Shown one piece after another: positions 20,121 through 32,976 of a DNA stretch of 64,000 nt. The position numbers and the translations under genes were made by a program. This stretch comes from Polyodon spathula (Eukaryota; Chordata; Actinopteri; Acipenseriformes; Polyodontidae). The notes beneath the pieces are model-generated. The model did not search any database. It saw only the letters and a list, made by a program, of their open reading frames with translations, and was not told where the DNA came from. How positions within the stretch are numbered: the first letter of the stretch is position 1; every line of letters begins with the position of its first letter. Location: positions 29,003,647-29,067,646 of the forward strand of contig NC_054549.1 in NCBI RefSeq assembly GCF_017654505.1, in the 5' to 3' direction.

Positions 20121-22622
20121 ATGAAGCGGCAGGGCGAGCGGGACGCCAGTCCTGGGAGAGCTGTGGCCAAAAGAATAAGAGAGAGAGACCGGGAGCGTGA
20201 AGGGGGGCGGAGGGAAGACGGACCTTCACCCCTTGCAACGCTGGTATCCGAAAGCAGGAATTACCACAAGCATCAGGCCCGCAGCCGGAGCAGGGACCGT
20301 GAGAAGTCCAACAGCAGCAGCCGGACGCGAGACGAGCGCGGCGGAGGGGACCCCCACCACAGGCAGCCTCATCACGACCTCGGCCTTAACAGTCGCCTCC
20401 CACTCCGGACTGGGGGGCCCAAGAGCAAAACACCACTGGACATAATCAGCGGCGTGAGCAGCAGCAGTGGCGGCGGCACCAGGGGCGGCAGTGGTTTGGA
20501 ATACAAGACTTTGCTCATAAGCAACTTGGGATCCCAGCTTTCGGACGAACATGTGGAGGATGGACTTTTCCACGAGTTTAAAAAGTTCGGGGACGTCAGT
20601 GTGAAACTGTCTCACACACCGGAGCTTGGAAGAGTGGCCTACGTGAATTTTAGGCACCCGGAGAACGCTAAGGAGGCCAAGCATGCCAAAGGCAAGTTAG
20701 TTTTGTACGATCGTCCGCTGAAAGTAGAGCCTGTGTACACTAGAAGGCGGAGTTGCACTCCCCCTGATGTGGGCTATGTGCCACTTCATAGCAGCTACCA
20801 ATACAGACAGAGGTCCTTGTCACCAGTGGTTAGTAGTATTAGAGAGCCCAGGCCAAGGCACTATGCTGTGGAAGCTATTGGACTGAGCAGGGAAAGAGAA
20901 AGGGCTCTAGATTACTATGGGATGTTTGATGAAAGGGGGAGGTCTTTCACTTACCAAGTGCCAGAAGAGGATTTGATGCCTGAGGATGACCATAGGGCAA
21001 CTAGAAACTTGTTTATTGGCAACCTGGACCATAATGTTTCAGAAAGCGAGCTAAGGAGGGCTTTTGATAAGTATGGAATGATTGAGGAGGTTGTCATAAA
21101 GCGTCCTGCCAGGGGCCAGGGGGGCGCATATGCTTTTTTGAAATTCCAGAATCTGGACATGGCTCACAGAGCTAAAGTGGCCATGTCTGGCCGTGTGATT
21201 GGTCGCAACCCTGTAAAAATCGGTTACGGCAAAGCCAACCCCACCACCCGCCTTTGGGTCGGGGGGCTGGGCCCAAATACCTCATTAGCAGCCCTGGCTC
21301 GAGAGTTTGACCGCTTTGGTAGCATCAGGACCATTGATTATGTGAAAGGAGACAGCTTTGCTTACATACAGTACGAGAGCCTTGATGCAGCACAGGCAGC
21401 TTGTGCCCAGATGCGGGGTTTCCCCTTGGGGGGGCCCGATAGGAGGCTCCGAGTGGACTTTGCTAAAACAGAGGAGACTCGCAGCTACCCACAGCAGTAC
21501 CAGCCCCCAACTCCATTACCAGTCCACTACGACCTGCTTGTTGATGGTTATAATAGGCACCGTAGCCTAGAACGTGAGCTGAGGACTCGGGACCGAACTC
21601 CACCTCACTCTCTGTACTCTGAACGAGATCGGGAAAGGGGTTTCCCCGATGGTGACTGGACCAGCCCCTCCAAAAGCCTTGACCGGCGGAACAATCTGGA
21701 CAGTTTTGCGGTGCGCAGCCGCAGCAAAGACCACTGGACAGCGGAGAGAGAAAATGACAGGTCTAACCCCAAGCCCTGGGATGAGCGCCGCAAACGCAGG
21801 AGCCTCTCCAACGACCGCCCTTTTGAGGACAGGGGACGCCTGAAAATCCGTGCTTCCTCTCCAGACCGCACCCCAGAGAGAATCCGCCGTGATGGCCGGC
21901 CCTTTGAGCTTGGGCTTGACCACCGCATTGCCACTCCAGATGGCCGACATTCTGCAGCAGAGGACAAGCCGCACATAGATCTGCATGAGTCCCCACATGC
22001 CCGAAAGAAAGAGGGTGACCGCAACCATAAGACCAGCGAGTGCGAAGAGGCCAAAACTGATGACAAAGCAGACACCAAAAAGTCTGCAACCTTGTCTGAA
22101 TATGCCCAAACTCTGTCACTGGCTTGGCAAGGCATCCTAGTGCTTAAAAACAGTTGTTTCCCCACAAACATGCACGTCTTGGAAGGTAGTTCTGGGATTG
22201 TTAATATCCTTTTAAAAGACTATGTGGCTGGCGGCAAGATCACCCAGCTGAAAATTGCTCAGCGTCTGCGTCTGGACCAACCCAAACTGGACGAAGTTAC
22301 CCGACGAATTAAGCAGGGTAGCCCAGACGGTTACGCAGTGCTTCTGGCAGTTCAGGCTCCCCAGGACAAGGAGGCACCCCCTCCAGAACCAGGACTTCAG
22401 AGACGCCTGCTCAGGAATTTGGTCTCGTACCTCAAGCAGAAGCAGGCAGCTGGGGTGATCGGCTTACCTCTAGCGGGGGGCAAGGACAGAGACTTCACTG
22501 GGATGCTTTATGCTTTTCCTCCCTGCGAATTCTCCCAACAGTACCTCCAGGGAGCCCTCAGGACTTTGGGCAAGCTGGAGGAGGAGCACCTTGTGATTGT
22601 TATTGTCAGAGACACTGCTTAA
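20121..22622 (+). CDS. RBM15B: RBM15B, RNA-binding motif protein 15B (single coding exon)
   Basis: SPEN-family nuclear protein that helps recruit the m6A methyltransferase complex and acts in XIST silencing, splicing and mRNA export in mammals. The 833-residue frame has no intron. In order: a basic Arg/Glu-rich N-terminus (MKRQGERDASPGR); RRM1 at about 126-207 (RNP-like LLISNL and GRVAYVNF); RRM2 at about 292-370 (NLFIGNL, GGAYAFLKF); RRM3 at about 375-449 (RLWVGGLG, DSFAYIQY); an Arg/Asp/Ser-rich linker at about 450-640; and a C-terminal SPOC domain at about 653-833 (LKNSCFPT, LRLDQPKLDEVTRRIKQG) ending VIVIVRDTA. The paralogue RBM15 is the main alternative, but the N-terminus MKRQ and the linker fit RBM15B. 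The start is the first ATG after an in-frame stop and has A at -3. Human RBM15B is about 890 aa; the shortfall is in the low-complexity regions. Confidence 0.97.
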   Translation: MKRQGERDASPGRAVAKRIRERDREREGGRREDGPSPLATLVSESRNYHKHQARSRSRDREKSNSSSRTRDERGGGDPHHRQPHHDLGLNSRLPLRTGGPKSKTPLDIISGVSSSSGGGTRGGSGLEYKTLLISNLGSQLSDEHVEDGLFHEFKKFGDVSVKLSHTPELGRVAYVNFRHPENAKEAKHAKGKLVLYDRPLKVEPVYTRRRSCTPPDVGYVPLHSSYQYRQRSLSPVVSSIREPRPRHYAVEAIGLSRERERALDYYGMFDERGRSFTYQVPEEDLMPEDDHRATRNLFIGNLDHNVSESELRRAFDKYGMIEEVVIKRPARGQGGAYAFLKFQNLDMAHRAKVAMSGRVIGRNPVKIGYGKANPTTRLWVGGLGPNTSLAALAREFDRFGSIRTIDYVKGDSFAYIQYESLDAAQAACAQMRGFPLGGPDRRLRVDFAKTEETRSYPQQYQPPTPLPVHYDLLVDGYNRHRSLERELRTRDRTPPHSLYSERDRERGFPDGDWTSPSKSLDRRNNLDSFAVRSRSKDHWTAERENDRSNPKPWDERRKRRSLSNDRPFEDRGRLKIRASSPDRTPERIRRDGRPFELGLDHRIATPDGRHSAAEDKPHIDLHESPHARKKEGDRNHKTSECEEAKTDDKADTKKSATLSEYAQTLSLAWQGILVLKNSCFPTNMHVLEGSSGIVNILLKDYVAGGKITQLKIAQRLRLDQPKLDEVTRRIKQGSPDGYAVLLAVQAPQDKEAPPPEPGLQRRLLRNLVSYLKQKQAAGVIGLPLAGGKDRDFTGMLYAFPPCEFSQQYLQGALRTLGKLEEEHLVIVIVRDTA

Positions 22623-23890
22623 ATGTGTGCGTTGTAAAAACAGTGGATCTGCTTGTGTGTTACGTGAAGAACTGAAGACTTGTAGCTGTAGCTGTCTTTT
22701 CTTTTCTTTTCTTTTTGGGGGAGGAGAGGTTATACTGCTGCTAAGTTTTTAACATAAGATTTAAAGACAAACTGACTAGATTTTTAAATAGTTAACTGTT
22801 GCAATGTCTAGTAGCAACTCCAGTAGTCTAGGCAATTTTCTTTTGTTTTTTAATCTTACTTTGCATCAATATAAAATGAGTACATTTTTTTAAAGAAAGC
22901 TGTTGGCACAAAAAATGTAAGGTAAAAAATGGTCCATAATGAGGGTGGTGTTTTTATTTTGAGGGAGGGGGCTATTTTATTAGGGTTATACCATGTATTT
23001 TTGAGTTTTATATTTGTGTATACAAACACTGTCAGTTTGTCTTTGGCTCATTATAGATTAGGCTGTTTTTTTCCCCCACTCTGATTGGAGTACTTAATTG
23101 GAAAGGCATCAGAAAACAGAACTGTAAGCGGTAGAATTGCAAAAAAGGGACAACTCTACAGTTGGGAAGTATTATTTTGAAAGCTGGAGGTCTTATTGAC
23201 TTTGGTCTTTTTATTAAGGATCACACATTTCATCACTTTAAATGACTACACTAATATCTTGTTTCTAAGAACTTTGCTAAAACAAGCACCCTGTTAGGAT
23301 TTGCGCCCTATGTGCTGCATCTAAGTTTAATTTTAGAGAAAATGGACCACAATATATTGCGTTTTAAAGTTCTTTATAAACAAGTTGGCCTGTACGTAAA
23401 AGTTTTAATGTAAATATTGTCTACAGTTCTTAACTGGAAGAGGATTTTACTGCCTTATGTGTGCTGGGGCTCAGGCAAAAGGTTCTTATTTAAGAAGTTG
23501 AAACACATTGATTTCAGAGTTATATCAATGTGACTTATTTTCCCTACAGCTTTATTATATTTAAGAACTAGCTAAACTAAACAGGCAGAAAAAACCTACT
23601 CTTGCCAAGTTAAAACGGTTACAGCCCCCAGCAAGCCTTTTTATGTTCACATTCATGCAAGGGAATATTCCTAAATCCCTTTTCCCATACGACTTGTGCT
23701 CTTGTGTTTTATTTGAAACAAATTAATAATCTTATACCCAATTGTTTTGTTCATTCTTTTGCACACATTATCAGTCATTTTTATGTGAAATGTTAGGCCA
23801 CTCCTTTTTGATTCCTCCCCCCCTCCCCCCGTTTTTGTTTTTTTAATCTGTGTACTGTATGAAAGTGTCAGTAAAGTCATTCCCTGTTTC
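22623..23890 (+). other. Probable RBM15B 3' UTR
   Basis: AT-rich with T-runs and a (CTTTT)n stretch near 22697-22716. An AGTAAA polyadenylation-signal variant lies at 23870-23875, followed by GT/T-rich sequence. An AATAAA at about 24816 is a possible distal end. Confidence 0.45.
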
Positions 23891-26737
23891 ATTTATAATT
23901 CTTCTCTGTGTTTTTATTTCAGATGAATTTGTAGTTTTTAATGCTGTGAAGATTTTAACATTATAGTAATCATCCTTTGTATAGGCTACTCGCTTGTGTT
24001 CTGTACATTTTAATCAAAGTTACTAAAAGGGAAGATAATTCCCTATCAATTTGGATTATTAACCTGGGTGTTTTTATATATAACTGTAAAACGTGTTGTA
24101 GTCTTCGGGAGTTAATCACCTAGACCACTTTCTTTTGCATAACTTTTCATTCTCAGTAATCTTGTGTTTTGTTTACCACTTTGACTCAGATGAAGCTTCT
24201 GTCCGATGGTGGTATTTTGGTTTTCTCTTTCCACTCGCTTGTGTTCTGACACCCGTAACACCAAGAGAAATGGGAAATGAAGGGTTGCGGCAGGGTGATT
24301 GGGCTTTATCTGTGTGGTCTTGAAAACCCAAATCCAAAACAGTAATGGAGTTAGGCTAATGTGAGCTAGGCTTTGGTTAAGAATTGTGTGTAATACTGTG
24401 AGGTAGTCATTGCTTTAGAAGATATTGACAACTGAAACCTGGAAGGCGCTTCTTTCAAGTGCATCATTTCAGATAGGGAGCCTTTACAGGATTTTCTGAG
24501 AGCATTATTTACCTGTACTAAATGTGCATGTGTGTAACAAACTTGCACTACCTGAGCTAAGTTTTATGAAATTTAAATCAATTGTGTTATTTTATTTTTA
24601 TGTGAAAGGCAAACTCGGCAAGTTACTTTGCACGGGTACAGTATAAAGTAGAAAAAAAATAAATAAAACGAATAAATGAAGAAATTAAAGCTTAGTGTCA
24701 TTGATAAAGTTTGTCTAAATGTATTACAAAATGTACTTTTTTTTTAAAACTAGTCCATAAGCCTTGGTAACCAGTCAGTTTTGTATCACCTGAACACTGC
24801 AATGAGACACATTTAATAAAATATCCATGTGTATCTCAGATTTAAAAAAAAAAAAAAAATTAAACTTTTCCTATGATTTAAATATCTTACTACAAATATT
24901 TTTTTCTGTACATTCTGTAACATGAATATGCATAAAAAGTATTCTATATTTTTAGATCACAGCAGTCTTTTCAGGTAAGAAATAGAAACTGCATTTAAAG
25001 AAAGGTCTTTTGCATGCAATACTCCACGATAAGAACATAAAAAAAAAAAAAAAACAACCTTTGTTGTAAACAGTAGCCCAACATGACACTCTTTTCATTG
25101 ATAACATTTTCAACAAACAATATGATTTCCAAAGTTAAGACTCTTTTAACATGCACTTTCTAAGATTAATTGAAATGAGCCCACAATATCCACACAACCC
25201 AAAGAAAAAGCCATATGTTTACATATATCTAGATAATGGCTTATCCAATTGATAAACTTTGTCCAAGTTATTGAAAGTATGCAAAAGTTGTTATATATGG
25301 CTGCATGTTTCCCTTTGTAAGGACTTGTGTTTATGTATGTATGTATGTATGTCACATAGATACTTTATTTTTTTATGCTGTGTCTATATTTACAGAATGC
25401 TGATAGCAGGGTCTATGCTTTTATAAACTACCCTGTAGTGGATACATCCAGAATTCAAATAATCTTGATGTACTAATAAATGTAAAAATACCCTCCATAT
25501 TATATTACTATCCTGATGAGCAAACATAATAGGGTGTCCTCAGCCAGTGAGTACTTAGCTGTTCAATTGCTTGTCCTCTAAACTGGGAAAGATAAATAAT
25601 GGAAGTCTAATAAGCAAGGAATATCATTTAAAAGTCAGTGTCAGGTATATGTACACACTCATAACTTATTTTTTATTATTACAATTAGTCTAATTATTAT
25701 TTCAAAGATGTATGCTTACAGCCATCACAGTTTGGAATACTTGAGTAGCTGTGATCATAGATCATTGCTACCAGTGTCCAACAGCCAACAGATCCCCTGG
25801 CCCTCCTTTCAGACACTTCAATAGGAATCCTTTGGTTTGTAAATTTGTGAAGGCCAGTATATAGCCCCTGGAGCTTTGTGATTATCAAATGCATTTTACC
25901 TTCTCAGTCTGCAAACACAGGTTTAAATTAACCAGGCTTGCTTGCTTCTGCCTCTTTACATACCTAGCATTTGGGGAACTTTTCTACTCCCTTTATGAAT
26001 TATTTTCATAGCAAATGATTTTCCCAAAGGTTTCCTTAGGCTTATTAGTTACACTATTGTTTTTAAGTCATTTCCTGTTTAGTGACCCATTTTGTGTGTT
26101 CTTTATGTTTCTCTTATTGGTTCAGATTAGATGGTTATTTACCTAGCACTAGATAATTGTTAAAAAAAAAAACACACATGTAATAGAATACCAAGCAGGA
26201 TGTTAAAAATTCTGAATTTGTTTTGTCATAATAATTACAAAAAACTTATTTGGTCCATCAACTGTCAAATATAACAGCTTATATTGCTATTGTTGGGAAA
26301 GCAGACACTTGTGGGGCTTTAAATGAGTAAAATATCAGTTTAATCTATATGCATTACCTATATAAGTACCAGTTGTTCTTAGAGTAAAAAGGAATCAACC
26401 AAATAAACATGTTCAAGTGTGGAAATCAGTTGATATGGGTTTTGTAATCGGGTGTTTTCCCACTAGATGTCAGCAAAGCATTCCCAGATATTTTAATAGT
26501 CTAAGCCAAGCAAGTTTACTTTTTTCAATACTGGCAATATTTACAAGACCATTGGTCTGTATTTAGTTTGCGTGCCATTTCATAATTCACTTTTAGTATT
26601 TCACTCCTCTTCCCTGCCACTGTATGCTTTTGTCTGATAACAGCAGTGTCCGTAATCATGTTTGGAATATCAAACGGGTTATTGCAGCTTTGAAATTGTG
26701 GCCTTGCAGTTAGGTGAAAACCCCTGATAATTCTTTA

Positions 26738-26778
26738 TTTTTTTTTTTTTTTTTTTTTTTTTTTTGTTTTTTTTTTTG
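26738..26778. repeat. Poly(T) run, one interruption
   Basis: About 41 nt of T with a single G. Possibly an A-tail of a minus-strand retroposon whose body is not recognisable. Confidence 0.85.
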
Positions 26779-27441
26779 GCTGAATGATACATCTGAGCTA
26801 TTATGCACAGTGCCCCACAATATTTCAGTTTATGGCAATAATGCTGTATTTAATATATTATAACCAACCAGGTATGTTCTGATTGGAGATTGTCTACGGT
26901 AATTGGTTTCTTGCAAGTTTCATTGAGTGCATCAAACATATATATGTGTTTTTACAACTTGGGAAAGACATGGATCTTTTCAATGTGATCAATATAGAGC
27001 TATGCTCCCATATATTGCTGTCATATCAAGGTATTTTTCATAATGGGTACGTGGTTCCAGATATTCAACCTGCACATGTGATATAAACTGTTACATCCAT
27101 TTATTTAAAGTACATTTTCTTCCTTTTCTGTTTTCTTGCCTTTTTGTTGCAATATTTTTGCAATAACTGTTGTTTTTTGTAGCCTGTTTAAAGGCATTGA
27201 GTACAAGCTCATGATCTTCTATACAATTCAAGCTGCCTGCCATAGACACATGTACTGTAGATGAGATCAGCCATCTACTACACAGCAGTGTAGTATTGTC
27301 AACAGAAACAAAAGGAAGCCTGCTCTAAAGGAGCCGATAGCTAGATGATGTTGGCTCTTCTATAAAGATGATTTAGATGATCTAGCCTGTTAGAGATATC
27401 TGTGACAGGCAACTAGAACTGAAGAATAGCTGAACACAGAC

Positions 27442-27499
<58 letters not shown>
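27442..27499. repeat. (ATT)n microsatellite
   Basis: About 58 nt of perfect ATT units. Confidence 0.95.
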
Positions 27500-27500
<1 letters not shown>

Positions 27501-29478
27501 AAAAACATAGTACTTCAGTACTTGCAATAAAAAGCTTTTATGTAAATTTCATAAAAGGTGTAAGATTAATTTTACTAATGTTTTTACAACTTAAAATGCA
27601 TGATCTGGTTTAGACCATCCTTTTATTCACCGGCAGAACTGAGTGGCAGACAAGGTAACTGATTTGGCTGCTTGCTTGTAGGTAGCCAATGAAGGGTGTA
27701 GGCCTGCCTTTTCTAAGGCTTTAATGTGCCTAATCCTTGGAGAATACTCAGTGTCTGCCCTAGACAACCTGAAACCAAAAGCCTCATGTCACTATTGGTG
27801 GGGAAAAAAAAAAAAGAAACATTAGTAGTAATTAACCTTGTTTTGTTGTTTGTTTTTCAGTTGGATACCCTCAAAGATGGATTTTAAATGTTTATGTTTT
27901 TATTTTTTAAAACTGAATGTTGAGGACAGGCTAAAAAGTCTGGCTCTTAAAAGAGTAAACACAAACATTCAATGGTAGACACCATATTTGAATTTGAAGG
28001 GTATGGCAGGTACCCTAGTAAGTATTTTGGCAAAATTGCTAAATATTAAACTACAGCATGTTTAGACCTCAAACTAGCATCATGAGAACTGAGCATTGAA
28101 AAACAATTATTATTTCTGCCAGTCATTTATCCTTATTTTTAACGTGGATAATAAAATAATCAATTTTTGTTGGAGTTTATAGTTTAGAAAGGACTTTGTT
28201 CTCAGTGGACAAATAGATATTCCTTTATTCTATGTCTTCTCAAGGACAGGTGTCAAACACATATTTATTTATTTTCCCAGTGTATTCCCATGAAATGAAA
28301 GATATAGGACTTTTTCCAACCTTTGCCCCTGAATTCATACAAATTCTTAAGGCTCAGGGTGACCTTAAATGTGTTTATTTGAAGTGATACATTGATGTGC
28401 TGCATGAGGAGGGGGTGGGCTATTAATGACCATGAAACAAGAGCTGTCTGCAGTCCCAAAGGTAAGTATAAATGCTGAAATGTAAAAACACACAATATGC
28501 AACTCAAATTTAATAATCATCAAGGGATTTGAATAATAGTCAAGTCTTATTTTTTTTCCAGAAAATAATTTCAAGGGATCCTGCCCATTTTCAAGTGTAA
28601 TATTCAGTATTAAAATAACAAATAAGATATACCATAGTTGTGAAAATAAATTTGGAGCGGGGCTGTAATATAATTACAGCAAGAAGTCTTGAGTCTCAAT
28701 ATGTCAATGTAAATGTACAGTACCAAATCAAACCGTTTATATAGCTGGTATGTGTAAACATTATCCACCAATTCACTGTGGTATGGTGGGTTTATAATTT
28801 AATGGGAACTTTTTCTTTAAGGAAATTCGAGTTAGATTCAAGCTACCGGTGATTTAAATAATAGATTGGATTAGGATGATAAATCTGTCCCTTTACATTT
28901 TAAAAGGATCGTTTCTGAAGTAAGCACCAGATGGCAGTGCTTTGACAGACAATAACCATAAGACTATCTGAACTGTGGCTGCTAATTAAGACTAAAAGAA
29001 TGTTTTTTTTTTAATGGTCCAGATGAAAAGAAAATAGTGGTGATTTCAACCGGCAAGATATTGGGACAGTATTGTGTGTTGGTCTGTATATATAACCATT
29101 CAGGAAATATTTGGACAACCTGTCACAATTATTGTTGAAGAAAAGCATATTATTTTATAGCATTAAATTATGAAGGTTAACCATGGGAATAGATGGATTT
29201 TTTTCCCCTGACCTACTGATGAAAAACAAAGTGAATATTCCCAAGACATGAACTATAAAAGTAGTGTATGTTAAGAATGTGGGGGTATTGGTCAGTATTA
29301 TACTGATACATCTGCAAGTTTCTTAAGAACCTTTTTGAAGAGGTTACACGGTGCATTGAGTAAACTAATAAAGCCTGCATCAGTGGTTTTAAACTAAAGA
29401 CATTGTTAATGTTAAATATACTTGTCTTGCTGTACCTTCCCTTCACGATGCTTTAATGTGGCATACACCAATAAACAT

Positions 29479-29750
29479 TGTGGCAATGTTGCCCAGCCCC
29501 TGTGTGTATTTCAGTGTTGTATGTTACGTGTACTGTGTTAATGTTGGTGTATAGTCATTGGTACATGGGATATAAATGGGTCTTTGTAACACGAGTGGGT
29601 TTAAAATGTATATTTGTATTTAGGCACGAGGATTGCACAGCACTTCAGGTGCAGGTAAAATGTATATGTGAGCACGGGGAATTGCACTTTATTAATTCAC
29701 ATGCAGTTGTACCAAGTCTCCAATTGAATGATTGATTAGCAATCGAGTCT
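29479..29750 (+). mobile_element. 5' fragment of the LTR family found intact at 40107-40649
   Basis: Begins TGTGGCAATGTTGCCC and matches the first half of the solo LTR at about 85-90% by eye, including GTTGTATGTTACGTGTA, GGCACGAGGATTGCACAGCA and GATTGATTAGCAATCGAGT. The match stops near 29750, so the copy is truncated or recombined. No target duplication can be seen. Confidence 0.65.
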
Positions 29751-32700
29751 CGAATCTCGAGTCTCGGGAGTGAGAGGGCCTCACAGTCACACAGGACAAC
29801 TCCCTGAACTAACCAGTCTGTTAGAGAGAGGTGCATACACAGACCGGATCAGCATGTGAAACATTTTTTGTTGAAATAAAATACTATGGGGCATATGTTT
29901 TGCTACCGCTTTTTTACAAAATAAAAACAACATAATTTAAGGGCTCCTAAACACCGTTAATGTGTTTATTTCTCAGTTTTGGAACAAACGAAAAATGTTA
30001 ATAAAAGGTAAACGCCTAGAAAATATGACTGTATAAGTTTCAAACAGTATCTCAAGTGATGCTTTGTTTCATAGGTTATTGTTTCAATTGTTACAAAACA
30101 CTTATGGAGCAACATGAATTTACTGTAATCACAGTGTTTTTTTTATATTGGGGTTTCAAGAATCCAATCTAATTCAGAAAGCATCTACTGCAGCATAGTG
30201 ACTGCTCTACCTGGAACCTGAGAAGATTCATGAGATTTGTAATTGGGTAATAAAACTTCTTTTCGGCTAGTAGTCTCACAGGTCAAAGAAATACTATAGA
30301 ATGTACTGTGCCTTCTTCCCTGTACAGTTTGCTGTGTAGTTGGTTATAGGAACTGTCCTGTGGATGAGATATTGTATTCTTTGCATTGATTGGAGAGTTC
30401 TTCAAACCATTGTAGAAATTGCCTCTGAGCCCCTACACCCACATGATTCATAGTTTACTGGGATGCTGTTCCCAAGACATATCTACATCTGGCTAGGAGT
30501 CTCTAGGATGTAAGTCCTGGACTTTGTATGAAGTATCATCAATCTGCAGGGTAGCTGCAGACAATCACAGGCTTTTAAGGACAGGAAATGCAAAAATAAT
30601 TAAATATTTATGCAGACGATCAGGACTCCAATTAAACCCTTTGAGAGAATCAATGGCATTTTCCCTTTCTGTGAAAATCTGTGCAAGTTGGTTTGCTCCA
30701 TGCCAACAGTGAAATGGTTTAATGAGCACTTTACATTATGAGTGAAGTACCCAGCAGCAACTGAGAATGTGAACGATCCTTGGGAAATTGAGACTCCCTA
30801 GTGAGGGTGCCATTGTACAAATAGCTAGAGCATGAAAGAAGGAAACAAATTCAACTCTGTAGTAAGATGACAGCTGGCAGTCTGTACAGTATGTGAAATA
30901 CATTTACTGTTCAAAGCAATGCATCAGCATTACACATATTGTGCAACATACATTACCATTCACATGCCAGCTAAATAAAGACAAGCCTTTCTGGCAGTGA
31001 GTCAGACAAAAATACAATGTGGTTTGTTTTTCACTTGCAGACCAGAGCCCTGACCCACCTTCATATTCTGTTCTATCTGAACTGTTGCCATGAGATCTTT
31101 AGCACATCATCCAGACAGCAAACCATCGCACCAGTGGAGAGAAGCAGCAGGTCATACTGGTGATTTGGTTAACTGACAGGTCCTGAAATTTAACCGAGAT
31201 ACAGATGACCTTGTGAAATTCCACTCCGAAGACAAGTGTACTGTCTGGTATCCTACGTATTATTTAGCCATGTGTATTATTGCTAAAGGTGCCTCAACTA
31301 GCTATTAATTTCATTTTTTTGTGAGTGTATGAATATTTTTTAATTAGCATTTTCACATGCATTGTTTTACTTTTGGGTGCGTGTCAAGTCTTTTGATACA
31401 ATATTCATCACCCAATCAGACATTTAGGATTCAGTTTGAAAAATGTAAAATGATAAAGCCATCCACACTTCACTTAAGGTGTTCTTGTTTATTTTTGATC
31501 AAGTTGGATTATTAAAAGGCACATCAGGGTATCATTGCATTTTTCATAGGTTACACGTCTGCACAACACTTCTGTCATTAACACAGGCATCTAAAATTTT
31601 AAAATGCCCACATTAAGTTCTGTCTTTTAATACTTCTGTCTCTTAGCTTTTACATTGTTATGAGACTGGTACATGGGGAAGAGAGCTATGGATTAGCTAA
31701 TTTGTTAAATAGAAAATTATTGACAGCATTGGTTTGCATTCAGTGTGTAGATCAGGGTCCATGCTAAAGGCTCAAATCTAATGGCATACCAAAGATAAAA
31801 TCATTTTTTAATCACAAGCAACTACGAAGCAGAGTTCTGTTAAATGTAGTTACTTCTATTTACAGGCCTTAGTGCTTGGTTTACCTGACTCGTACAATTG
31901 TGTGCATTTTCTGTGACTAAGCTTGCATTGCCCACATTGTTTTTCACAATTGCAATGAAAGTTAATATTTGGAAACATAACGGACAGTATGTTTGGAATG
32001 ACTGATAACCTGGTATGTAATTGAATGCAAACATCAGATACATAAATTGTGTTAATTTTCTGTACCTATTGCGCTAGTATTTTCTCATGTTTCATTAAGA
32101 CTCGTTTCTGTTTGCTGTAATAAGTAGTCAAAAAGTGTTTTCAAAAAGATAATCTTTAGCATAAAATGGAACTGTGCTTCCCTTCACTGGATATCCATTC
32201 GCAAACCTCAGGTGCCCATAAAATATATGTTTTATTGGGGTTCACGCAAGGGTTAACTTAACTGTTAAGAGAAAGTCAACCTGTTTCAATAAGATACCCT
32301 GTAACAAGTATTACTATATACTGCCCTTCTTTTTAAACAGTTGGATCAAACAGTAAGAGTTTTGTTGCCTATCTTCAGTTTCTGACTGTCTTCTGAGTAT
32401 TGTTGTCATGTGTACCACAAAGGTCCCTACACAGGCCAGTCCTACACTCCCCAGTCCCAGACAGCTTGTCTTGATGAACATCTTCTGAGATGACAGCTAT
32501 GCAGATCTTCTGTGAAATTAAGTCAGTCCCAAGTATTGTGGGTGTCAGCTTTTAATCCTTACCTTGGATGTTACATGAAATGTTTACTTAAATGCACACT
32601 TTATATACAACATTGTCTTATAAACAAACAAAACCATTACATGTGTTCATATGTATTTAACCACTACCCAATTTGTCTGTGAAACCAGTACTACAATGCA

Positions 32701-32916
32701 TTAAAACATGATCCATCCTACAACTCTTTATAACAAATCTTTAGATGCCTTTTTTACTCAATCAAAATATTTATTTCATATTACTTTTTCATTTAACATC
32801 TATGAGACAACTACAACTGCCACTAAGGGTTAAATAACAGTTGGCCAACTGCCCCCCATTTCAAAAGTAACACAATAGAACACACCAGGGGTCAGATCAG
32901 GTAAGTTTTTAACTTA

Positions 32917-32976
32917 ATATATATATATATATATATATAGATATATATATATATATATATAATATATATATATATA
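32917..32976. repeat. (TA)n microsatellite
   Basis: About 60 nt of TA repeats with two short interruptions. Confidence 0.95.

Larger units (their letters stand above)
23891..29478. other. Intergenic DNA between RBM15B and PCBP4, left part
   Basis: No gene or RNA gene recognised. Holds short simple repeats: A-runs at about 24843 and 25040, (TATG)n at about 25333-25352, a T-run at 26738-26778 and an (ATT)n array at 27442-27499. Open frames are short and lack any domain I can recognise. Confidence 0.45.

Noticed and set aside
21567..22171. Long minus-strand open frames (118-188 codons) opposite RBM15B
   Set aside because: They lie antisense to a long GC-rich, compositionally biased coding exon, which commonly gives such shadows. 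No recognisable domain.
24395..24412. TGAGGTAG sequence resembling the let-7 seed
   Set aside because: The rest of the mature sequence does not match and no complementary arm is nearby to form a precursor.
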